Below, in pieces: positions 46,769 to 64,000 of a stretch of 64,000 nucleotides of DNA. Within the stretch, counting starts at the first letter, position 1. Each line of letters starts with the position of its first letter. Source of the DNA: Pontederia crassipes (lineage: Eukaryota; Streptophyta; Magnoliopsida; Commelinales; Pontederiaceae); NCBI GenBank assembly GCA_030549335.1, contig CM060190.1, positions 68,276,118-68,340,117 of the forward strand. The letters run 5' to 3'. The notes beneath the pieces were generated by a model. It saw only the letters and a list, made by a program, of their open reading frames with translations. It was not told the DNA's origin and ran no database searches. A program made the translations under genes and the position numbers.

Positions 46769-47552
46769 ACTGTTGTTGTTACATCTCCAGAGCAGCCATT
46801 GCATTCTCAAACAGAATCTGAATCGCTGCTCCATAAGCTTGTAACAAGTTGATAGTGCCAACTGATAGTTCAATCAACGCAATAAGCAACTCAAACAAAT
46901 CGCAGCCTTCGGCTCTGACTGTGTAGTTTATGATGCTTTTGAGCAAACACCTTTCATGCGGATGCATCCCGGTCGAGGAGATCACCCCAATGAGCATTGC
47001 ATAAGACTCCAACGCGTGCGAGAAATCGCATGTAATCGCCGCCTCCGAGAATCCAATGCCGCTAACAAGATTTTAGTTCAATAAGCACACGGAGACGGCG
47101 ACCAAGGGGAAAAGATTACGATGGTGTTCAACGGAACGAGGAGCTATGCCTTTGGAAAGGTCGGTTCCTTCTTGGTCGTCTGAAGAGCAATCTTGTTCAT
47201 TTACGAGGGAGAAGGAAAAGGCAGAGGAGTACGATGATAGGATGGCGAGAAGGGCTCAGTTTGGCGATCGATAGAGGAATCACAGCTGCGCTCTTATCAT
47301 AGAAAAAGGTGTGTGCGCTCGACGCAATGGCCAAGGCCGCCCACGCAGCCACGGAGTTAAGGCGGATGGAATGCAATGCCCACCGGTCGTTCGACGGTGT
47401 TGCTAATTAGAAAAAAAGGGGGAATGAAAATCGCGGACACAAGGAGGAGGAGACGAATGACGACGAGGCTCTTCCCCCCTCCTTCAGAATATCGCGCGTC
47501 TTTTGTTCGACGATATTACTCAACCGTCATGTTCCAAGTCACTTTTTTCACC
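38772..47552. repeat. Tandem array of twelve 0.70-0.85 kb units
   Basis: The anchor word TGCCTTTGGAAAGG, allowing single changes, recurs at 38774, 39487, 40313, 41016, 41742, 42458, 43182, 44005, 44751, 45480, 46302 and 47147. The spacings are 713, 826, 703, 726, 716, 724, 823, 746, 729, 822 and 845. The longer units carry an extra block of about 100 bp (GCGAGGCTCTTCCCCCCTCC to GATGACTGACTCATG); the last unit ends inside that block. Each unit holds a variable (TTG)n run followed by CATCTCCAGAGCAGCTTCAA. Units differ by scattered substitutions and small indels, so they are neither identical nor very old. No TE hallmark or known family is recognised. Confidence 0.9.
42808..43410 (-). other. Longest copy of the ORF that recurs in array units
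   Basis: A 200-codon minus-strand frame. Related frames occur in other units (39939-40493, 41368-41700, 45208-45723, 45931-46482 and shorter ones). The best-kept part is the C-terminal half: EAAITCGFSHALESYAMLIG, then CLLKSVINYTAGAEGCDLFE, LIELSVGTINLLQAYGAA and ENAMVEAALEM, usually ended by TAA directly before the CAA run. It is hydrophobic and helix-like. Open frames also exist on the plus strand of the same units, so coding is unproven. No function is assigned. Confidence 0.3.
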
Positions 47553-48939
47553 ATGATCTACACATTATTCTATAGGATTTAACGGGAGTCCACTCCAAGT
47601 GAGGTAGATGCTCCTATCTATGTTAGGATGTCATTGAATGTTGGATCAATGACTTGCACAAAAAAACCTCGTTGGATGCTTTTCCTCGGCTTTGCATTTT
47701 GGAATAATGATAGTCGGACACCCTCGACTTCGCCCTGTTGTCATTGCCCTCCCTTGTCAACCTCATTCACATTCAACCGTGGACCTCGTTCGTCGCCCTC
47801 AACCTCGCTCGCTGCCAATGGCGACCTCACATGCCTTCATCACTGTCATCCTTGTCATTATTGTCGTCGCATCCTATGGCTAAAAAATGTCTGCCACCCT
47901 CAATCGTTGACCTTGTCCACCATCGACCGTGAACCTTACCCATTGTCCTCATCCTCAATCATTGTCCTCACTCATCGTCACCATCACAAGCTATCCTCGA
48001 CCTCGCTCACCGTCATCGACCTAACTTGCATTGTCGTCATCACCTTCACTTCGCCATTGCATGTAATGACCTAGCCACCATTGTCATCGTGCATCCTCAC
48101 TAATGATGGTCTCATGTGACCTCACCCTTGGTCTTTTTGCATTCCTTTATGCATTCCCCACCGATGTCCACTCCCAATGATATCTCTGAATCACGCTCCA
48201 CCATTGTTGGACCAATCGTGTCTCACCATTGGTGAGCCGACGCTCGTGCATCCTACTATTGATTGCGCATCCTACGTTCACACAAATAGGTAGGACCGTC
48301 CACCTTAACCTAACAGAGGTGTACAATCATTAAATCCTATTATATATAACATTCTTATCTTATTAAATTACATCCACCTTGAATTTTGTGCACATTAATT
48401 TTAAAATACATCCTAATAAGTATTAAGAGAAAGAGATAATTACATATAGGCTCATGACTATTTCCATATTTTGTTCAATGGACTTATCAGTGTCACAAAG
48501 TCATCCTAATATAAAAAGGAAATATTTTCCTTTTTTTTACGAAAATAAGAAAATATTTTTACTTGTTTAAATATTTTTTATGATGATAAATAAAACATGT
48601 GGCATTAAATATAAAAAAGTAAAATGCGATAGGTGGTATTGAAAGTTGAAACTAAATTGAGTTTATTTTAAATAGACAAATAAAATATTCATTATTTAAT
48701 CTCATAAAATAAAAAAGTAATAAGTTATATATTTTTTTATTAAAGTTATGGTGTTATCCTATAACATGATTTACAGGAAAATTTTTTTTCAGCAAAATAG
48801 ATCCTCAACCAATCAAAATGAAAACAAATGAAAAATAGTAGAGAAAAATCCAAGTGAGAACAACTTGAATAATATTTTAAGGAATATGAAAAATATGAGA
48901 TGATGGAAAGACAAAAAAAAAAAGCCTAGCCGCCTCACG
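47553..48939. other. Spacer between the array and the RECQ4A gene
   Basis: The left part (47700-48300) is rich in CCTCRTC/GTCATC-like words with short frames of low complexity. The right part (48400-48900) is AT-rich. I see no gene, RNA or intact transposon. The promoter of the helicase gene should lie at the right end. Confidence 0.45.
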
Positions 48940-49106
48940 CAAATTTGAAGCGCGCAAAAGAGAAGGCGCAGCGAAAGCGAAGCAAAACCCTTCCCTCCCT
49001 CCCCGATTTCCTCCTGAAGTCATCCGAACCCAGCGGGTAAATTCATCGAACACCTACCGCTCCTTCGCGATCGGCCAGTCGCCCCTTGTCTCCCTTCACC
49101 CTCACG
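48940..49106 (+). other. Probable 5' UTR exon of the RECQ4A gene
   Basis: A GC-rich, C/T-rich leader-like stretch after AT-rich DNA, ending at a good donor (CTCACG then GTAACT). It would splice to the exon at 50804, leaving a 1.7 kb 5' UTR intron. This is inferred from composition and the splice site only. Confidence 0.5.
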
Positions 49107-49799
49107 GTAACTGCTCCCCTGTTATCGCGCTTGTCTCTCGATTCGTTTCCCTTTTGAAATTGACGAAAAAAAGGACATTGTTAAAATTACCGTCTTTTAG
49201 TCGCCTATCCGTAGATTTTAATCGGTTATCGTTCAATGTAAATCACGTTTAATATTATAGCAATTAGGAGATGTTTCAGCTGGTAGGTTGATGGGTAGTT
49301 TTCTGAGTCGTGCACTGTATTGTGTTGTATAAGAATTATGTGGTTTTCGCATTTCTAGGCAAGAGCCCTTAGGCTCCCCTGCTTCCACGCGCGGAGAGAG
49401 AGGGAGGGGGGAGGGGAAGATGGGGGAGAGAGGAGAGGGAGAGTAAGAGAGAACCTATAGGTCAGCAGCGGCTGCCGGAGATGAGCAGCGGCAACAGATG
49501 AACGGCGGTGGGGGAAGCAGGACAGCAGGCAGCGGCGCAGGAGTGGCAAGAGGTGGGCAACGACAGCCGGAGCAGAAAATGAGCAACCGCTCATCAGGAG
49601 ACGAGCAGCACGGCGACCGCAGGACATCAAATGAAAGGAGGAGGCGAGTGCTGTGACTTCAAACAAGCAGGACATCAGCACGTCTCCACTGACCTTAGGG
49701 CTCACTGTGCGACTGCATGCTGGCCAAAAAAGATTTAAGGTGGAATCGGAAAACCTTTACAACATTACTACTACCAAAAGATTCAAAACGATAAATGTA

Positions 49800-50061
49800 A
49801 CAGGGCTCTTCCTCTAGCTTTATCTCTGGGCAATCTGGACTCATAACAATAGCACTATTTTCTGTGGAGAGCGTGTCTATCCGGACAACATTGCTCACCA
49901 CGCTAAGGTGATTTTCGGGGGTTGGGGTGTCCATTTGTAAAAGTTTTGAATCTTAGTTCTGCAAACTTTGGCTTTGTAAGTTCTATTTTAGTTTATCAAT
50001 GAAGGATCTAGATGACTACCAACTTGCTAGCCATCCTTCTCTCTTTCAGAAAAAAAAAAGA
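49800..50061 (+). mobile_element. LINE 3' tail inside the 5' UTR intron
   Basis: The plus strand reads LWAIWTHNNSTIFCGERV and HHAKVIFGGW, as in the C-terminal end of plant LINE ORF2, followed by a 3' UTR-like stretch and a run of about ten A at 50051-50060. This is a 5'-truncated insertion, typical of LINE target-primed insertion. It lies in the sense direction of the helicase gene. Confidence 0.6.
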
Positions 50062-50871
50062 TTCAAAACTATATATCCGTATATTAGAAAATACCATCTA
50101 GATTCAGTTCCCAGTTTATTTCCTATATGTCACCAATGACCCGAGGGTGATGAGACAGGAAATCACTACTTTCAACTGAAATAACTCTACCAACACTAAC
50201 CCAGATAAGCTGAATTGGATGGCATGCCCCTGCTCACCTATACCACAATCCTTTCTGTAGCATACCTTTACTCTCCAAGTGGAGCACGACATCTTCCTAT
50301 TTATTGCATTTTGGGACTCTCAGAAAACTTTATTGAACCCTTCTGGCAATATTATTGTGCTAATCAGTTTCTGCATTTAACTGGCTACTTCACCAAGTTA
50401 CACCTAATTTTGAACCAACGAATTTTTGTTGCCTAGTTGAAAGACAAACAGTTATTTCCATTTTTTCCTCAGGCAATGCGATTTATTCACCTATACATGT
50501 TTTCATTGCTTGTATCATGGTCACACAGTTTTTCTTTAAATGGTTCTCCTGTACTTGACATCATTTGGCCTTTTCTACTGTCTCCACATCCAGTGGTGTA
50601 TTGCCCAATCGTGCCTCATAAATCCCAAATTAATGGGAATCTTTTGATATTCTATCAGCCTCAGACATAAATAAAGTTTAATCTTTTTGTTTGTGTATCT
50701 CTGACGAAGTCTACAAATATCGTCATAAATTTACTTGAATGTTAAATAATTTTTCTTCCGAGAAATATCTCATATAAATTTAATCAGAAATATTGCTTTT
50801 CAGGTTGCTATGACATTTTATGTGCTTAGTAAGGAAGTGCTGTTTCTTGGACCAATAAAGCATGCTCACCA

Positions 50872-60196
<9,325 letters not shown>

Positions 60197-60399
60197 TGGT
60201 CCGGAAAAGGAGATAAATGTAACAGCCATGGAGATAATCTGTTCAAGGAATATGCTTTCAAGTAGCCTCATCCAATCCATCTCACTGGCTCTATTCGAAG
60301 TTTGCCAAATGCATGGCGTCTGCTTGCCATATCATATTTACATCGAGACACTAGGAATGAATAGAGATTCTGTTCTAGTACGAGGAATGAATAGCATTT

Positions 60400-60572
60400 T
60401 GGAGGATCTTTCCCAGTGACCCAAGAGAATTCATAACGTGTGGACATGGCAGGTGGCAAGACGAGCCCGGTGCAATATGGTTACTAATAGAGCGGAATGG
60501 CGTCGTATGATCCATGTAGCCGACCCCACTTAGTGGGATAAGACTTTGTTGTTGTTGTTGTTGTTGTTGTGT
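60400..60572 (+). mobile_element. SINE-like 3' tail with (GTT)n
   Basis: The sequence GCCGACCCCACTTAGTGGG followed by ATAAGACTTT and (GTT)8 is a 3' end I associate with plant tRNA-derived SINEs. The left boundary and promoter boxes are not clear. It lies about 200-370 bp after the helicase stop codon and may be in its 3' UTR. Confidence 0.5.
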
Positions 60573-60732
60573 TGCATTCAAGTGCTAAATTATTCATGTA
60601 TCAAGTTCAGACAACTGCTCTAATTTTGTAGAAGCTTGACGTTCCAAAGTGTACTACTAAACAAGTTTTACATATAATCTAGGCATTAAAGTGCTAAATC
60701 AACCATGTAACCGGTCCGCATTTTGGGTTCAG

Positions 60733-60970
60733 GCAGGCTTCAAAATTCAAACCCAGTGAGCTGCGGACAACGAAATGTCTCTGGACAATGCGCGGACACG
60801 ATGCGTCTGGTGTGGTGTCATAATGTCGGGACTCGTTGACAGGCCACAGTTCGAAGATCTTCCCGTGTAGAAACGGATCCAGCTGTAATTGTTATTCGTC
60901 TTCATATGCTTCCCACATCTCTTTCCATGCTGAGCTGGAGATGGAGCGATGAATGAGAGTGAGGAAGTTA
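60733..60970 (-). pseudogene. Possible coding fragment of unknown family, one stop
   Basis: The minus strand reads WKEMWEAYEDE, a TAA, then QLQLDPFLHGKIFELWPVNE and CPRIVQRHFVVRSSLG in one frame over about 75 codons. The composition looks like a real protein rather than a chance frame. I do not recognise the family. It may be the relic of a gene end or an exon captured by a transposon. Confidence 0.3.
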
Positions 60971-62236
60971 ATGTTGCCATTCAATTTTTTTTTCTTGTAT
61001 CGATTTTAATTTATGTCTCAATTTACAGGAATTTTATAACTCAAAGTGGATCTGCGAGTGGGTGGTAAAAAACCAGAACCTTGCGCCGTCTGTTGGCGCC
61101 CCCTGCTGAACAATTCCTACGGTCTTGTGGTCAGCTTTGGATGACCTTATCAACTGTCCATCGAAAGCAGTGTTACAGCCCTATGAACAATTCGGTTTGT
61201 TGATGATGTCTTGGGTAATGTTTTTTGGAGGGAGATTTTTTCAACCTTTTCTTAAGAAAATGGGAAAAAAAGACAAGTCACCACTCGGAGAGGTATACAA
61301 ACATGTGCAGCACAACCTCCATGGCTCCATCCACCACTTGGTGGCCCTATTAAATATTCACTAAAATAAATAATATTTCAGCTGTTTAAATTAATGAAGC
61401 AGTGCCCTGTGAAAAAGGAACCAACATCTTATGCCCTCCTGGTTTTAAGGTTTCAACGTTATTCAATCAACACTGTCAAGTGGCTTTCATGCACCCATTC
61501 CCCATCCCTCCATACTTTAGTATATGCCCATTATTTGGGTTTTCATTCTCAAGTCTCAACGCTAGTTATCATTTTTTAAATTACTGAACAAATGCCACTC
61601 TCTCTGGAGCCACAATTAATTATTTCACAGGTCAAATGAGTGAAATTTTGATTTACATTAATTCAATTTTCAGAAATTTCTTTATTAGTGTCGGTGGCTA
61701 ACGTCATTCTTTTCTGTTTTCAACATTTGTCAAAATCGAACCAGACGATTTGTATATTTCTTTTTGGTGAAGATACGATTTTGCATATTTGATTGTACAT
61801 TCGATTCACACCATTTCTAATTTCTTTCTTTGGTTAAATGCATGCGTCACAAATTAAATATATTTCTCCCGATAATCATTAGCAGACTTCTCTAATGAAT
61901 AATTTTAAAAATTTGAATTAGAAATGATGCGTTCGTAGTATATAAAAGAATGACACTATTGCTACTCTAAAAATATTATTATCATTCTATTTTTTTCATT
62001 TCATATCATATTTAGTTAAAAATCCACTCTCAGTCGCATGTGTAATTATTATAGATGAAATTTTGAGAATTACGAGCATATGACATGTTTCAAACTCGAT
62101 ATTTCTTAATCTTATTATTAGATAAAAGTCTCTCCTCGTTATCCTAAATCCCTAAAAACAACTCCTCTTTCCTTTGCCTTCTATTTTTGTCTTTTCGTCT
62201 CCTCCTCCTCTTTCCCTCCTGAGTTCTCCTCCCTCG
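60971..62236. other. Intergenic spacer upstream of the kinase-like gene
   Basis: AT-rich and without coding support. A word like a retrotransposon PBS (GCGCCGTCTGTTGGCGCC at about 61083) suggests an old element, but no LTR is visible. The kinase gene promoter should be near 62000-62230; no firm TATA box is called. Confidence 0.4.
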
Positions 62237-62350
62237 ATGACCACCGCTTTCTTCGCCAATGCACAAGCTCTGGCGCGGCAGCGCCACCGCCCCCGTCCCT
62301 TCCACCGCCTTCTCCACAGCGCTTCAGCTCCACAGCAACACCTCCTCTAA
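62237..62350 (+). promoter_or_regulatory. Upstream ORF overlapping the kinase-like gene start
   Basis: ATG 62237 opens a 37-codon frame ending at TAA 62348-62350. It overlaps the main ATG at 62259 in another frame. Its peptide is rich in Arg, His, Ala and Ser with no acidic residues, like a mitochondrial presequence. It could reduce translation of the main ORF, or mark a frame difference. Confidence 0.45.
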
Positions 62351-64000
62351 GCCTCTCCTCTTCCCTTTCCTCTCCGACACACCCCCGATGCCGGCTCTCC
62401 ACCTCCGCTCTCCGGCTTCCTCTTTCGCCGCTGCCTTCGGCACATCCCTCCACTGCCGTCGCACTCTTCCTTGCCGCTGCTCCGGCGGCGGCCTCCATCC
62501 GAAGCGCGCGTGGAGCCCTCTCCTGAGAAGGCAGCTGCCTGGCTCGCCGCCATGGTCTGTTGTCACCAGCAATACGAGGGTATTCGGGACTGAGGCGGAT
62601 GGCCCGGTTGCGGAGAAAGGTGGAATATTTGAGGCTTCCGACGAGCACGCTCGGGAACAAGAGCTGGACCAACAGGACGTTGGTGGCGCTGGAAGTGGTA
62701 GGCTGGTGGAGAGGAAGCAGAGGAGTCGGTCCGCGGCGGCGGCGCGCGCCCAGGAATGTGATGGTCCTCCTGTAGGGAATCTTGAGCTCTTGACGATCCC
62801 TGGAGTGGGGCCCCGCAACCTCAGAAAGCTGGTGGATAAAGGGTTCGAAGGTGTTGCGCAACTTAAACAGCTTTACAGGGACAAGGTATCATTTTGTTCT
62901 TTGTTTGGTAGTTTTCGTTCGAACTGCTTTCTGATGCTTGAGCACTATTTGCTATCGAGCTAGGATTTGTATCAGTAGTACAATTCCTTGCACCTCTTAA
63001 AAAAGGACAATTCCATGGCATTTTCTATTGCTCTTTTTACCACAGACAAAAATGCTTAAGTAGTTTCAAGATGAAAGTTATCTATAATCGATATCATGGA
63101 TTAGATTGGATATCTAATACGTCTGGTTGGTGGAGAATGATGGCCTTATTCAGCTCGTCTAATGCCATTTGTTATTCTGGCCCGTTTGATATATGCACAC
63201 CCATACATATATACATATTATTTACTCAGGATTTACATAGTAAATCTGATGCTTGATCAGACTGGCATCTAAGATTGCGGAAAACCTTTTTTTTCATCTT
63301 TGTAGTTCTTTGGTAAGTCAAACGAGAAGATGGTTGAATTCTTGCGAAACTCAATCGGGATTGTCCATAAGAACCATGCTGAGAGTATAACAACTTTTAT
63401 CAAAGAAAGAGTAGATGAGGAGCTGAAAGGAGAAAACGGTGCTCAAAATAAGGCTACCCAGAAGAAAAGATTGACTTTCTGTGTGGAGGGCAACATAAGC
63501 GTGGGAAAGACCACATTCCTGCAAAGAATTGCCAATGAAACACTTGAATTACGTGATCTGGTAGAGATTGTGCCGGAGCCTATTTCTAAGTGGCAAGATG
63601 TAGGTCCTGATCACTTCAACATTCTTGATGCTTTTTACAATGAACCACAAAGATATGCCTATACGTTCCAAAACTATGTATTCGTGACCAGGGTCATGCA
63701 GGAAAGAGAATCTTCTTCTGGTATCAAACCACTCAGGCTCATGGAAAGGAGTATTTTCAGTGATCGGATGGTACGGGATTTCTTTCCTTGCTCCTAGTTA
63801 GTATAGCACAAATATTCAAACTGATGCTTCTAAAAAATTATATGCCTCTAGGCCCTATACTGACAATTGCCATCTTTCTTTTCGGGTGGGGAGTTACACT
63901 ATTTTATTTCATTAAGATCGAGAACTGCTTAACAGGTTTTCGTACGTGCTGTTCATGAAGCTAATTGGATGAATGAAATGGAAATCAGTATCTATGACTC
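62259..64000 (+). CDS. Deoxynucleoside kinase-like P-loop protein with HhH-like leader, 5' part
   Basis: Three exons in phase: 62259-62885, 63306-63770 and 63936 to the window end, with GT-AG introns. The first 140 residues or so are Ser/Ala/Arg/Pro-rich, like an organelle transit peptide. Next comes LLTIPGVGPRNLRKLVDKGF, a helix-hairpin-helix-like motif that precedes the kinase in plant members, then KMVEFLRNSIGIVHKNHAES. The kinase part has P-loop CVEGNISVGKTTF, substrate-side EPISKWQDV, FQNYVFVTR and the ERS motif LMERSIFSDRMV, all typical of the dCK/dGK-type deoxynucleoside kinases that phosphorylate deoxynucleosides for salvage (compare Arabidopsis At1g72040). The C-terminus is outside the window. 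The start is uncertain: an ATG 22 bases upstream is out of frame. The family is well supported; substrate and compartment are inferred. Confidence 0.85.

Noticed and set aside
38772-47552. CRISPR-like or rDNA spacer interpretation of the array
   Set aside because: Units are 0.7-0.85 kb with no short repeat-spacer pattern, and no rRNA gene sequence is present.
38953-47582. Many plus-strand ORFs in the tandem array (60-130 codons)
   Set aside because: They are shadows of the repeat unit in other frames. No domain was recognised, so only the best-kept minus-strand frame is mentioned.
47628-48074. ORF of 148 codons after the array
   Set aside because: Low-complexity CCTC/GTCATC-like sequence with overlapping frames; no recognisable domain.
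49355-49934. Two minus-strand ORFs in the helicase 5' UTR intron
   Set aside because: One is the complement of a purine-rich tract and the other is antisense to the LINE tail on the plus strand.
61083-61105. PBS-like word GCGCCGTCTGTTGGCGCC suggesting an LTR element
   Set aside because: No LTR end, PPT or gag-pol coding sequence is visible near it; it could be chance or an old relic.

Overview
The window is nuclear DNA of a flowering plant. It has spliced genes with GT-AG introns, a CC-NBS-LRR resistance-gene relic, a RECQ4A-type helicase, a plant deoxynucleoside-kinase-like gene, and a large block of plant transposable elements (LINE, MULE-like, CACTA, Athila-like Ty3/Gypsy). The strongly GC-rich first exon of the last gene and the AT-rich introns hint at a monocot, but nothing in the sequence fixes the species.

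Layout. 1-508 (+) is the 3' end of a GATA zinc-finger (ZML-like) gene. 985-3942 (-) is a broken CC-NBS-LRR gene. 4255-26795 is one LINE relic (-) split by nested insertions. A MULE-like long-TIR element (5597-26411) sits inside the LINE. That element was hit twice: by a solo Athila-like LTR (5704-9059, target duplication TCTCC) and by a full-length Athila-like element (9473-26281, target duplication GGTAT). The full-length element has an inverted LTR pair (14852-19272) where its RNase H/integrase junction should be. At 26796 a CACTA transposon begins with subterminal repeats and a broken Tnp2 plus DUF4216 gene. It is interrupted at 32630 by a plus-strand, gag-only Athila-like element that stops at 38771 without its 3' LTR. 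From 38772 to 47552 lies a tandem array of twelve units of about 0.70-0.85 kb. It has two unit lengths, a (TTG)n tract in each unit, and a recurring minus-strand ORF. I do not recognise it.

The right-hand part is genic. A RECQ4A/BLM-type DNA helicase gene has a probable 5' UTR exon near 48940-49106 and 25 coding exons from 50872 to 60196. These were traced exon by exon and give 1212 codons plus stop. Its first coding intron appears to be GC-AG, and its 5' UTR intron holds a LINE tail. From 62259 to the window end is the 5' part of a deoxynucleoside-kinase-like gene with a helix-hairpin-helix-like leader, preceded by an overlapping upstream ORF.

The genes do not form a pathway; this is ordinary plant gene order separated by about 45 kb of layered repeats. 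The most unusual items are the twelve-unit array, the nested insertion history that can be read from target duplications, the inverted LTR pair, and the dense GATAACTTG motif cluster in the LTR U3 region.
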